The notes beneath the pieces were generated by a model that was not told the DNA's origin, ran no database searches, and worked only from the letters and a program-made list of their open reading frames with translations. Position numbers and translations under genes: made by a program. From NCBI RefSeq assembly GCF_007679345.1, contig NZ_VEGH01000016.1, positions 34,479 through 98,478 of the forward strand: a stretch of DNA of 64,000 bases. Direction: 5' to 3'. This document shows, in pieces, positions 44,881 through 53,795 of this stretch. Every line of letters starts with the position of its first letter. Position 1 is the first letter of the stretch. Source of the DNA: Cellulosimicrobium cellulans. GTDB taxonomy: Bacteria > Actinomycetota > Actinomycetes > Actinomycetales > Cellulomonadaceae.

Positions 44881-45608
44881 GACCCGCTCGGCCGGCGCAG
44901 CATGTACCCAACGCCGCGCTTGGTCTGGATCAGCGGGTCGACCTTCGTGCCGTCCGCGCGCTCGACCTGGTCGACCTTGCGCCGCAGGTACGAGATGTAC
45001 GACTCGACGATGTTCGCGTCGCCGCCCCAGTCGTACTGCCAGACGTGGTCGAGGATCTGCGCCTTGGACAGCACGCGGCCGGGGTTGAGCAGCAGGTAGC
45101 GCAGCAGCTTGAACTCGGTGGGGGACAGGTCGACGACCTGCCCGGCGCGGCGGACCTCGTGGCTGTCCTCGTCGAGCTCGAGGTCCTCGTAGGACAGCAC
45201 GCTGGTGGACGCGACCTCGGCCTGGGTGCGGCGCAGGATCGCCCGGATCCGCGCCACGACCTCCTCCAGGCTGAACGGCTTGGTGACGTAGTCGTCGCCG
45301 CCGACGGTCAGGCCGGTGATCTTGTCGGCGGTGTCGTCCCGGGCGGTGAGGAACAGCACCGGGACGTGCTGGCCCTTGTCGCGCAGCCGGCGGGTGACGG
45401 TGAACCCGTCCATGTCGGGGAGCATGACGTCGAGCACCAGCAGGTCGGGCTGCACCTGCTTGGCCAGCCGGAGCGCGGCGCCGCCGTCGGCGGCCGCGTG
45501 CACCTCGAAGCCGGCGAAGCGCAGCGAGGTGGCGAGGAGCTCGCGGATGTTGGGCTCGTCGTCCACGACGAGGAGCGTCGCCTCGGGGGTGCGGTCTGCT
45601 GCGGTCAC
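44877..45608 (-). CDS. OmpR/PhoB-type response regulator
   Basis: A 243-residue regulator with receiver (VVDDEPNIRELL; LLVLDVMLPDMDG with the phospho-Asp; VTKPFSLEEVVARI) and winged-helix output (VVDLSPTEFKLLRYLLLNPGRVLSKAQIL; ESYISYLRRKVD; TKRGVGYML). The GTG at 45608 lies 6 nt after a CACACT box, so it is probably leaderless. It is the first gene of the pair with the kinase. The same 79-bp region carries the divergent promoter of the amidotransferase gene. Confidence 0.95.
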   Translation of the reverse strand: MTAADRTPEATLLVVDDEPNIRELLATSLRFAGFEVHAAADGGAALRLAKQVQPDLLVLDVMLPDMDGFTVTRRLRDKGQHVPVLFLTARDDTADKITGLTVGGDDYVTKPFSLEEVVARIRAILRRTQAEVASTSVLSYEDLELDEDSHEVRRAGQVVDLSPTEFKLLRYLLLNPGRVLSKAQILDHVWQYDWGGDANIVESYISYLRRKVDQVERADGTKVDPLIQTKRGVGYMLRRPSGS

Positions 45609-45687
45609 GGTTCCAGTGTGCTCCTCGACCCTGGAGGATTCCTGGGAGCGAACTGGCCGTGCCGGGATCGCGGTACCGTACCGCCCC

Positions 45688-46458
45688 GTGAGTGCAGCCG
45701 ATTCTCCCACCGGTTCCCTGACGCCCGTCGTGACCGTCGTCCAGCTCGACGCCGCGGTGCCGCTCGACCGGTTCGCCGACCACCTCGACGGGGTGGACGT
45801 CCGCGTCGTCCGCGCGTACGCGGGCGAGCAGCCCGGGCCCGCGGAGGGCCTCGACGGGCTCGTCGTGCTCGGCGGCAACATGTCCGCCCACGACGAGCAC
45901 GAGCCGGGCATCCCCGAGACCCGGGCCCTGCTCGCCGACGCCGTCCGCGCCGGCGTGCCGACCCTGGGCATCTGCCTGGGCGCGCAGCTGCTGGCGGTCG
46001 CCACCGGCGGCCGGGTCGACGTCGCGGCCCCTCCCGGGCGCGAGGCCGGCGTGGTGGACGTGCGCTGGCGCCCCGAGGCGGTGGCGGACCCGCTGGTCGG
46101 CCCGCTGGCGGCGGACGCCGAGCGCACGGCCGCCCGCAGCACGCCGATGCCGACCATGCACGCGGACGCGGTGGTCGACCTGCCGCGCCAGGCGACCTGG
46201 CTCGCCGCGTCGCGCACGTACCCGTACCAGGCGTTCCGGATCGGGGACGCGGCATGGGGCCTGCAGTTCCACCCGGAGGCGTCGCCGGAGCTCATGGACG
46301 CCTGGTCGGCCGACGCGGGCGACCCGGCCGAGGAGCGGGCCGCCATCGCGGCGGCCGTCCGCGACGTGGACGAGCAGGTCCGCGCCGAGGGCGCCCGGCT
46401 CGCGGCGACGTTCGCCGGCCTGGTGGCCGTGCGCGCCGCGGAGCGCACCCCCGTCTGA
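45688..46458 (+). CDS. Class I glutamine amidotransferase-like protein
   Basis: A 256-residue GATase1 protein. The nucleophile elbow GICLGAQLLA holds the catalytic Cys, and GLQFHPEASPEL the His/Glu. Substrate partner unknown; free-standing GATases of this type include enzymes resembling GMP synthase amidotransferase domains. The GTG at 45688 follows a TACCGT box closely (leaderless). Single gene ending at a strong stem-loop. Confidence 0.88.
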   Translation: MSAADSPTGSLTPVVTVVQLDAAVPLDRFADHLDGVDVRVVRAYAGEQPGPAEGLDGLVVLGGNMSAHDEHEPGIPETRALLADAVRAGVPTLGICLGAQLLAVATGGRVDVAAPPGREAGVVDVRWRPEAVADPLVGPLAADAERTAARSTPMPTMHADAVVDLPRQATWLAASRTYPYQAFRIGDAAWGLQFHPEASPELMDAWSADAGDPAEERAAIAAAVRDVDEQVRAEGARLAATFAGLVAVRAAERTPV

Positions 46459-46487
46459 CCCGCACGGCCCGGTCCTCGGGACGACGG

Positions 46488-46521
46488 ACGGCCCGGCACC
46501 CCCCACGGGGTGCCGGGCCGT
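46488..46521. terminator. Bidirectional terminator between the amidotransferase and pspA-like genes
   Basis: A perfect 15-bp stem, ACGGCCCGGCACCCC (46488-46502) with GGGGTGCCGGGCCGT (46507-46521), loop of 4 nt, between convergent genes. Confidence 0.85.
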
Positions 46522-46536
46522 CGCGCGTCGGGAGGC

Positions 46537-47301
46537 TCAGGCCTCGATCTGCGGCGTCACCTGCGTGCCGCCGAGCTGCTGCGGCTGGCCGCCGCCCTTG
46601 AGCGCCGCGAGCCGGGCCTCGATCTCGATCTGCGCGCCGTCGGCCTCGAGCTCGGCGAACTGCGAGTCGAGCGAGGACGCGGCGATCTCCGCCTGGCCCA
46701 TCGCGAGGGCCTCCTCGCGGCGCACCTTCTCCTCGAACCGCGCGAGCTCGCTGGTCGGGTCGAGCACGTTGATCGACGAGATCGCGGTCTGCACGGTCTG
46801 CTGCGCCTGGGCCGACTTCTGCCGGGCCACCAGGGTGTCGCGGCGCTGCTTGAGCTGGCCGAGCTTGTCCTTCATCTGCGCCAGGCCGGCCTTGAGCTTG
46901 TCGACCGTCTCGCGCTGCGAGGCGATCAGCGGCTCGGCGTCGCGGACCTCGCCCTCGGCGGCGATCTGCTTGCCGAGCGCGACCTTGGCCAGGTTGTCGA
47001 ACTTGTCGGCGTTCGCGGCGTCGCCGGCCTGGCGGTACTGGTCGGCGCGCGACGACGCGGCGAGGGCCTTGCTGCCCCACTCGCGGGCCGCGGCGACGTC
47101 CTCGTTGTAGTCCTGCTCGGCGAGACGCAGGTTGCCGATCGTCTGCGCGATCGCCTTCTCGGCCTCGGCGATCGAGTTCGTGTAGTCCCGGACCAGCTGG
47201 TCCAGCATCTTCTGCGGGTCCTCGGCCTGGTCGATCAGCGCGTTGATGTTCGCCCGCGCGAGCTGGGTGATCCGCCCGAAGATGCTCTGCTTCTCGGTCA
47301 T
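46537..47301 (-). CDS. PspA/IM30-family membrane-stress protein
   Basis: A 254-residue, almost fully helical coiled-coil protein: SIFGRITQLARANINALIDQAEDPQKMLDQLVRDY at the N terminus (quoted positions 5-40; shown in part: RANINALIDQAEDPQK) and long Ala/Gln/Lys-rich helices after it. PspA proteins coat damaged membranes. The ATG at 47301 is preferred to one 39 bp upstream because it has a GAGG site and because the PspA homology begins there. It lies 42 bp behind the TPM-domain gene, a pairing that suggests a shared envelope-stress function. Confidence 0.88.
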   Translation of the reverse strand: MTEKQSIFGRITQLARANINALIDQAEDPQKMLDQLVRDYTNSIAEAEKAIAQTIGNLRLAEQDYNEDVAAAREWGSKALAASSRADQYRQAGDAANADKFDNLAKVALGKQIAAEGEVRDAEPLIASQRETVDKLKAGLAQMKDKLGQLKQRRDTLVARQKSAQAQQTVQTAISSINVLDPTSELARFEEKVRREEALAMGQAEIAASSLDSQFAELEADGAQIEIEARLAALKGGGQPQQLGGTQVTPQIEA

Positions 47302-47343
47302 CGCCTCGTGCCTCTCTCGTGTCTTGCGTCTGCCGAACATGTC

Positions 47344-49440
47344 CTAGAACCCGCCCCCGCGGCCGCCGCCGCCGAAGCCCCCGCCGCCGCCGAACCCGCC
47401 GCCGCGCCCCCCGCCGCCGAAGCCGCCGCCACCGCCGCCCCAGCCGCCGCCGTGCGCGCCGCCGCCGCCCCAGCCGCCGCCACCGCCGCGCAGGATCGAG
47501 TCGATGAGGATGCCGCCCAGCACCATGCCGCCGACGTCGCCGAGCCCGCCACCGCTGCGGCCGCCCGGGCCGCCGCGGCGCTGCTGGTCGTACCAGTCGA
47601 CGTCCCGCTGCGCGAGCTGCTGGGCCTCCCGCACCAGGCGGTCCGCCTGCTGCGCCTGCCCGAGCGCCGCCTCCGGGTCGGTGTCCCGCTGGTCGACCGC
47701 GGCGCGGAACATCCGGCCGGCCTCCGCGAGCCGGGTGCGCGCCTCGGGGCCGACCGCGCCGCGCCGGGTCTCGATGTAGTCGGTGGTGCCGCGCAGCGCG
47801 GAGTCCACCCGGCCGAGGGTCTGGTCGAGCAGCTGCCGGGCGCGCCCCGCGCGGTCCTGGGCCTCGCGCATGGGCGCCAGCGCCCGGTCGATGGCGGCCT
47901 CGGCGTCGGTGAGGCCGCGCAGGGCGGCGAGCGGGTCGCCGTCCCCTGCGCGCGCCGCCCGGCCGGTGGCGATGGCGGCGCGCGCGGCCTCGGCGCGGGC
48001 GGACACCTCGGGGTGCCGCGGCGCGAGCCGCTGCGCGTCGTCGACGTCGGCGGAGATGGAGGCGATCGCCGCGTCCAGGCGGGAGCCGATGGTGGCGAGC
48101 TCGGTGCCGGCCCGATCCACGCCGTCGAGCAGCGTGCGCACCTGGCCGAGCGCCTCCTCAGCGGCGCGGGCGTACCGGACGGCCACCCCGCGGTCACCGG
48201 CGGCGACGGCGGCGCGGCCCTGGGCGATCGCGGTGCCGACCTCGTCGAGCAGCGCGAGCGCCTGGTCCGGGTTCCCGGTCACCGAGGCGAGCGCGTCCGC
48301 GGGGTACCGCGCGGCGAGCGTGCCGAGCGTCGCGCGGGCCGCCTCGACCCGGGCGCGCAGCTCGCCGGCCGTGCGCTCGTGGGCGTCCAGCGCCTCGCCG
48401 GCGCGGGACTCGACGTCCCGGAGCCGGTCGAACGCCTCCTTCTGCTCGTCCAGCGCGGCGGACGCGGCACCCACCACGTGCAGGATGCGGGTCGCGGTCT
48501 CGCGGACCTGCGGCTCGGTGTCCGGCACGTCGTCGTCCAGGGTCTGCCGCAGCCGGAACGCCTCGGTCACGTCGGCCCGGGCGCGGGCGAGCACCTGCTC
48601 GAACTCGCGGGTGGCGTCCGCCCCGAACTGCGCCTGCGCGAACCCGAGCTCCTGCTCCGAGGCGCGCAGCGCGTCGTCGATGCCGACCAGCGCGGAGGCC
48701 GAGCGACGGTCGAGCTCGGCGGTCGGCAGCGCGGCGAGCTCGCCGGCCGGGCCCCCGGGGACCTGGGGGCCGCCGGGGAACCGCCCGGGCGCGCCGGCGC
48801 CCACCCGCTCGCGGGACGCGCGGCGGCGCGACGACGCCCACGCCGCGGCGGTGATCGCCGCGATGACGACCAGGCCGCCGACGAACAGCCAGCCCAGCGC
48901 GGAGCCGCCACCGCCGCCGGTCGCGGCGTCGCGGATGCCGTCGGCCGCGGCCACGGCGGCGCCGGACCAGTCGTCGGCGCGCAGCTGGTCCTCGACAGCC
49001 GCGTCCACCCGGTCCAGGTCGCCGGACGACAGGCCGGGGACCTCCATCGGCGCGAGCACGTACGCCCGCTGGTCGACCGCGACGGCCAGCACGAGGTCGT
49101 TCGCGCCGAGCCCGGTCAGGCTCGCGGTCTCGTCCACCCAGGCGATGGGCTCGGCGCCGCCGAAGTCGCTCACGTACACGACGTACAGCTGGTACTGCGT
49201 CTCCTCCGCCAGCTGGTCGAGGGCCGCCTGCACGGTGTCCTCGTCCCCTTGCAGGGCACCGACCTGGTCGGTGATCTCGCCGGTCAGCGCCTCGGGGTCG
49301 GCCGCGGCGAGCGGCGGTGCGGCGGGCAGCGCGGCCGGCGCGGCGGCGCCCGCCGGGGCGGCCCCCGCCAGCAGCGGGGCGGCGAGCAGCGCGGAGAGGA
49401 GCGGGACGGCGGCTGACCAGCCACGGGACGACGACGGCAC
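47344..49440 (-). CDS. Secreted TPM-domain protein with Gly-rich tail
   Basis: A 698-residue protein: signal peptide (AAVPLLSALLAAPLLAGA), a TPM domain in residues about 40-165 (YQLYVVYVSDFGG; GLGANDLVLAVAVDQRAYVL), a membrane helix (LGWLFVGGLVVIAAITAAAW), a cytoplasmic region of long helical repeats, and a Trp/Gly-rich end made almost solely of GGGGF/GGGW units. The GTG at 49440 is chosen because an AAAGGA site lies about 8 nt upstream and the signal peptide follows directly. It precedes the pspA-like gene and probably forms an operon with it. Confidence 0.85.
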   Translation of the reverse strand: MPSSSRGWSAAVPLLSALLAAPLLAGAAPAGAAAPAALPAAPPLAAADPEALTGEITDQVGALQGDEDTVQAALDQLAEETQYQLYVVYVSDFGGAEPIAWVDETASLTGLGANDLVLAVAVDQRAYVLAPMEVPGLSSGDLDRVDAAVEDQLRADDWSGAAVAAADGIRDAATGGGGGSALGWLFVGGLVVIAAITAAAWASSRRRASRERVGAGAPGRFPGGPQVPGGPAGELAALPTAELDRRSASALVGIDDALRASEQELGFAQAQFGADATREFEQVLARARADVTEAFRLRQTLDDDVPDTEPQVRETATRILHVVGAASAALDEQKEAFDRLRDVESRAGEALDAHERTAGELRARVEAARATLGTLAARYPADALASVTGNPDQALALLDEVGTAIAQGRAAVAAGDRGVAVRYARAAEEALGQVRTLLDGVDRAGTELATIGSRLDAAIASISADVDDAQRLAPRHPEVSARAEAARAAIATGRAARAGDGDPLAALRGLTDAEAAIDRALAPMREAQDRAGRARQLLDQTLGRVDSALRGTTDYIETRRGAVGPEARTRLAEAGRMFRAAVDQRDTDPEAALGQAQQADRLVREAQQLAQRDVDWYDQQRRGGPGGRSGGGLGDVGGMVLGGILIDSILRGGGGGWGGGGAHGGGWGGGGGGFGGGGRGGGFGGGGGFGGGGRGGGF

Positions 49441-49477
49441 CCGACGATCCTTTCTCAGGGCGTGCACCCCTCGCAAC

Positions 49478-49515
49478 GACACGGCCCGCCCGGTGGTTCC
49501 CGGGCGGGCCGTGTC
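49478..49515. terminator. Terminator between the XPB helicase gene and the TPM gene
   Basis: A perfect 16-bp stem: GACACGGCCCGCCCGG (49478-49493) with CCGGGCGGGCCGTGTC (49500-49515), 6-nt loop. It lies 27 bp after the helicase stop (minus strand). Confidence 0.85.
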
Positions 49516-49542
49516 GCGGGGGTCCCCCGAGAGGTCGCCCGG

Positions 49543-51237
49543 TCAGGCCGGCTCCTCCGTCGCCTGCTCCAGGTCCTCGGCGTCGACGATCCGGTACGCG
49601 TACCCCTGCTCCGCGAGGAACCGCTGCCGGTGCGCCGCGAAGTCCTGGTCGACGGTGTCCCGCGCGACCACGGCGTAGAAGTGCGCGGTGCGGCCGTCGC
49701 CCTTGGGGCGCAGCAGCCGGCCGAGGCGCTGCGCCTCCTCCTGGCGGGAGCCGAACGACCCCGACACCTGGATGGCGACCGACGCCTCGGGCAGGTCGAT
49801 CGAGAAGTTCGCGACCTTGGACACCACGAGCGTCGAGATCTCCCCGGCGCGGAACGCGTCGAACAGCCGTTGCCGCTCCGTCACGGACGTCCCGCCGGTG
49901 ATGACGGGCGCGTCGATGTCGGCGGCGAGCTCCTCGAGCTGGTCGATGTACTGGCCGATGACCAGCAGCGGCTCGCCGCGGTGCTTCGCCACCAGGCGCT
50001 TGACGACCTCGGTCTTGCCCGGGGCGCTGGCCGCGAGGCGGTACTTGTCCTCCGGCTCGGCGGTCGCGTAGAGCATCCGGTCGCGCTCGGGCAGGGTCAG
50101 CCGCACCTCGACGCAGTCGGCCGGCGCGATGTAGCCCTGCGCCTCGATGTCCTTCCACGGGGCGTCGTACCGCTTGGGCCCGATGAGGCTGAACACCTCG
50201 TCCTCGCGGCCGTCCTCGCGCACCAGGGTGGCGGTGAGGCCGAGGCGGCGGCGCGCCTGCAGGTCGGCGGTCATCCGGAAGATCGGCGCCGGCAGCAGGT
50301 GCACCTCGTCGTAGACGATGAGGCCCCAGTCGCGGGCGTCGAGCAGCTCGAGGTGCGGGTAGATGCCCTTCCGCTTCAGCGTGAGGACCTGGTACGTCGC
50401 GATCGTGACCGGCCGGATCTCTTTGCGGGAGCCCGAGTACTCGCCGATCTCGTCCGGGGTCAGCGAGGTGCGCCGGATGAGCTCGTCCCGCCACTGGCGC
50501 GCGGACACGGTGTTGGTGACGAGGATGAGCGTGGTGGTCTTCGACCGGGCCATCGCCGCCGCGCCGACCAGCGTCTTGCCGGCGCCGCAGGGCAGGACGA
50601 CGACGCCGGAGCCGCCGTGCCAGAACCCGTCCGCAGCCTCCGCCTGGTACGGCCGCAGCTGCCACGGGCGCGGTGCGCCGTCGGTGCCCACGTTCGACTC
50701 GCCGGAGGTGTCCAGGTCGATCGGGTGCGCCTCGCCGTCGACGTAGCCCGCGAGGTCCTCGGCGGGCCAGCCGAGCTTGAGCAGCGCCTGCTTGAGGGTC
50801 CCGCGCTCCGAGGCGTGCACGACGACGTCGGTCTCGTCGATCCGCTCGCCGACCAGGCCGGCGGTCCGCTTCGACCGCAGCACCTCGGCCATGACGGCGG
50901 CGTCGAGGGCGTGCAGCACCAGGCCGTGCACGGGGTGCGCGACGAGCTGCAGCCGCCCGTACCGGGACATGGTCTCGGCGACGTCGACCAGCAGCGCGTG
51001 CGGCACCGGGTACCGGGAGTACTCCAGGAGCGTGTCGACGACCTGCTCGGCGTCGTGGCCCGCCGCCCGGGCGTTCCACAGGCCCAGCGGGGTCAGCCGG
51101 TAGGTGTGCACGTGCTCGGGCGCGCGCTCCAGCTCCGCGAACGGGGCGATCGCGCGGCGGCAGGCCTCCGCCTGGTCGTGGTCGACCTCGAGCAGGAGGG
51201 TCTTGTCGCTCTGGACGATCAGGGGTCCGTCGGTCAT
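49543..51237 (-). CDS. XPB-type superfamily-2 DNA repair helicase
   Basis: A 564-residue SF2 helicase. Walker A is LPCGAGKTLVGA, Walker B is YDEVHLL, motif III is LTATLVREDGRE (all in the first RecA domain), and the second domain has QYIDQLEEL, SKVANFSIDLP and GSRQEEAQRLGRLLRP. The N-terminal domain is the XPB damage-recognition-like segment. Bacterial XPBs act in repair or transcription; the precise role is unknown. ATG overlaps the stop of the upstream partner gene (ATGA). Confidence 0.94.
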   Translation of the reverse strand: MTDGPLIVQSDKTLLLEVDHDQAEACRRAIAPFAELERAPEHVHTYRLTPLGLWNARAAGHDAEQVVDTLLEYSRYPVPHALLVDVAETMSRYGRLQLVAHPVHGLVLHALDAAVMAEVLRSKRTAGLVGERIDETDVVVHASERGTLKQALLKLGWPAEDLAGYVDGEAHPIDLDTSGESNVGTDGAPRPWQLRPYQAEAADGFWHGGSGVVVLPCGAGKTLVGAAAMARSKTTTLILVTNTVSARQWRDELIRRTSLTPDEIGEYSGSRKEIRPVTIATYQVLTLKRKGIYPHLELLDARDWGLIVYDEVHLLPAPIFRMTADLQARRRLGLTATLVREDGREDEVFSLIGPKRYDAPWKDIEAQGYIAPADCVEVRLTLPERDRMLYATAEPEDKYRLAASAPGKTEVVKRLVAKHRGEPLLVIGQYIDQLEELAADIDAPVITGGTSVTERQRLFDAFRAGEISTLVVSKVANFSIDLPEASVAIQVSGSFGSRQEEAQRLGRLLRPKGDGRTAHFYAVVARDTVDQDFAAHRQRFLAEQGYAYRIVDAEDLEQATEEPA

Positions 51238-53723
51238 GCGGTGTCCGTCTCCCGGGGCTCGGGTGTCTCGTCGGCGTCGGGTGCGCCGACCGGGGTGACC
51301 GCGGCGACGCGGTGGGCCGCGACCACGATCTCGGCGTCCCGGGCGGTGTCGACCACGCGCACCCGTCCGCCGTCGACCCGGACCGGCAGCACCCGCCGCC
51401 GCTCCAGGGCGCCGCGCGAGCCGACCACGTCCAGCCACACCTCGGTGTGCCCGGCGGCCGCCTCGCGCAGCAGCCCCAACGCCTCGGCGGGGTCGGCTGT
51501 TCCCCCGGAGGGCCGCGGGCCGCCGCGGGTGCCCGCGGCCGAGCCGGTGCCGGGCCGCCCGGCGCGCGCCGCGGCGGTGGCGGCGGCGACGCCGGAGGCG
51601 CGGTCGCGCAGCGTCGGGCTGCCGTCCGCGCGGGCGGCACCGGCCGCCTCGGCCGCCGCCGATCGCACCACGGCCCCCGCCCCGCCGGTCGAGCCGCCGG
51701 CGGCACGCGCCTCCTCGGCCCGGCGCAGGACGCCCACCAGCGCCGCGGCACGCTCGGCCGGCGGCTGCGCCCCGCGCCCGGGCTCGTCCGGGGCGAACCG
51801 GGGCCGGGCGGCGGCCACCCGCCGCACCGTGGGGGCGGCGTGCAGCACCTGCCCGTCGGGCGTCTCGGCGACCGGGGCCAGCCCGTGCGCCCGCAGCGCG
51901 GCGAGCAGCTCGTGCAGCGGCGCCTGCGCGGCCAGCACCGTCGGGGCGAGCCGGACCAGCCCGAGGTCCGCGTGCCTGGGGTCCTCCGCGAGCCCGGCGA
52001 GCAGCGCGGGGTCCTCGGTGCGGACGTACGAGGAGGCGGCGCCGGCGCGCAGCCGCCCGTGCCGGCGCGCGGCGTCCCGGACCAGGTACTCCAGCGGCTG
52101 CGGCACGCCGCCGCGGGCGTGGGACGCGAGGTCGGCGAGCAGGTCGTCGGCGGTGGCCCCGGCGTCCAGGGCGTCCCGCACCGACTCCGGGGTGAACCGC
52201 ACCGTCACGGCCCCGCCGCGGGACTCCACCCGGGCGGACGCGTCGAGCAGCGCCTCGAGCTCCTGGCTCGGGCGGCCCGGCACGATGCCGGTGAGGTCGG
52301 CCTGGAGCAGCAGGTCGTCGACCGCCGGGGGCAGCGCCGCGCCCAGCCCGGCGGCCAGCGCGGGCCGCGGGTCGGCGTCGGGGTCCACCAGCGCGCGACC
52401 CGCAGCGGGCAGGGCGCCCGCCCCGAGCACGCCCAGCCAGCCCGCCTCGCGCAGCACGGCGGCCACCGCGTCGGCCGGGGGCACCGACCGCGGCGTCCGC
52501 CAGGCCAGCGCCTCCCGGACGGCGGTGGCGTCCGGTGCCGCGCCCGGTCCGGCGTCGGCGAGCAGGCCGAGCACCGCCTGCCGCAGCCGCGGCGCCCACG
52601 GGCGGCCGAGCTCCGGCCCGAGGGCGGGGCGGACCCCGCCGCGCTCGTCGCGGGTGCCGACCAGCGCGGCCCACCGCGGGGTGGCCGCCCACCACGCCGC
52701 GAGCCGGGCCCACCGGCCGGGCAGGTCGAGCGCCAGCCACTCGTCGGCGACCGTCGTCGGGACGTGGTGCGGGGACTCCTCGCCGTCGTCCCGGACCAGG
52801 GCGCCGACGCCCGCCAGCTCGACGACGAACGCGGCCTCGGGCTCGGTGACCTCCAGGGCGGCCGCGGTGCGGCGCAGGTCCCGCACACCCAGTCCGCCGG
52901 CACGGAGCACCACCGGCGGCGCCTGCCCCCACAGCCGCAGCAGCCCCGCCACCAGCCGGACCGCGCGTTCCGCGGCGCTCGCGTGCTCGGCCTCGACCAG
53001 GGCCGGGTCGCGGTGCGGCAGGTCCTCCGGCGCGGGCGGCGTGGCCGGCGCGCGGTGCGTGCGGCCGTCGCGCAGCGCGAGGGCGACGGTCCGGGGCAGC
53101 ACGACGTGCCGGTCGTCGGCCCGCACCAGCAGGCCCGCGCGCACCAGCTCCGTGACGGCGTCCGCGGCCGGGCCGACCGCCGGGCGCACGCCCACCGGCG
53201 GGCCCCAGGTCAGCGCGTCGAGCACCGCGCGGCCCGCGGCGGGGGCGTCCGCGAGGAGACCGGGGACGGCCGCGGGGTCGGGGTCGTGCGGCGCGGGGGC
53301 CGCGAGGCCGGCGGTCGCCGGGCCCAGCAGCTCCGCCACGCCCGGCGCGGGCCGCAGCACCGGGTCCGACGCGCGGCCGCCCGCGGGATGCACCAGCGCG
53401 AGGTCGGTCGCCGTGGCCAGCGCGGCCCGGACCGCGGGCGTCTCCGCCCGGGAGGCGCCCACCGCCGCGACGACGTCCCGGGCCCGCACCCCGTCGGCGG
53501 GGTCCGTGGACCCGGCGAGCAGCGCCACCACGGCTTCGACCACCTGCAGCACCGCCGCGTCGACGCCGGCGAGCGCGCGCTCGAGGCTCGGCCGGCTCGT
53601 GGCGCGGGCGGCGAGGGAGGCGAGCGTGGCGGGCGACGGGTGCGCGAGGTCCGGGCGCCGCAGCAGCAGGCGCACCAGCTCGTCGTCCGACCTGCCGCGC
53701 AGGTGCTCGCTGAACGTGGCCAT
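51234..53723 (-). CDS. Helicase-associated partner protein of XPB
   Basis: An 829-residue Ala/Leu-rich protein, mostly winged-helix-like in the first two thirds (ELVRLLLRRPDLAHPSPATLASLAARA; RELFV-type helices; LLLQADLTGIVPGRPSQELEALLDA). The strand block LQADLTGIVPG with a following YVRTEDPALLAGL is typical of the helicase-associated C-terminal domain proteins that precede XPB in actinobacteria. The middle-to-end contains a low-complexity Ala/Gly/Arg region. The ATG at 53723 follows TATCGT by 7 nt (leaderless). Coupled to the helicase by ATGA. Confidence 0.85.
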   Translation of the reverse strand: MATFSEHLRGRSDDELVRLLLRRPDLAHPSPATLASLAARATSRPSLERALAGVDAAVLQVVEAVVALLAGSTDPADGVRARDVVAAVGASRAETPAVRAALATATDLALVHPAGGRASDPVLRPAPGVAELLGPATAGLAAPAPHDPDPAAVPGLLADAPAAGRAVLDALTWGPPVGVRPAVGPAADAVTELVRAGLLVRADDRHVVLPRTVALALRDGRTHRAPATPPAPEDLPHRDPALVEAEHASAAERAVRLVAGLLRLWGQAPPVVLRAGGLGVRDLRRTAAALEVTEPEAAFVVELAGVGALVRDDGEESPHHVPTTVADEWLALDLPGRWARLAAWWAATPRWAALVGTRDERGGVRPALGPELGRPWAPRLRQAVLGLLADAGPGAAPDATAVREALAWRTPRSVPPADAVAAVLREAGWLGVLGAGALPAAGRALVDPDADPRPALAAGLGAALPPAVDDLLLQADLTGIVPGRPSQELEALLDASARVESRGGAVTVRFTPESVRDALDAGATADDLLADLASHARGGVPQPLEYLVRDAARRHGRLRAGAASSYVRTEDPALLAGLAEDPRHADLGLVRLAPTVLAAQAPLHELLAALRAHGLAPVAETPDGQVLHAAPTVRRVAAARPRFAPDEPGRGAQPPAERAAALVGVLRRAEEARAAGGSTGGAGAVVRSAAAEAAGAARADGSPTLRDRASGVAAATAAARAGRPGTGSAAGTRGGPRPSGGTADPAEALGLLREAAAGHTEVWLDVVGSRGALERRRVLPVRVDGGRVRVVDTARDAEIVVAAHRVAAVTPVGAPDADETPEPRETDTA

Positions 53724-53795
53724 CCGCACCACGATACGTTCCGGCGGGTCCGGCGCGGGGCCGGGTCCGCCGGGGCGAGCCGCCGGGAGGCAGCG

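Noticed and set aside
47302..47340. Upstream ATG as start of the PspA-like gene
   Set aside because: It lies 4 bp from the previous stop without a ribosome site and would add a basic leader unlike PspA proteins.
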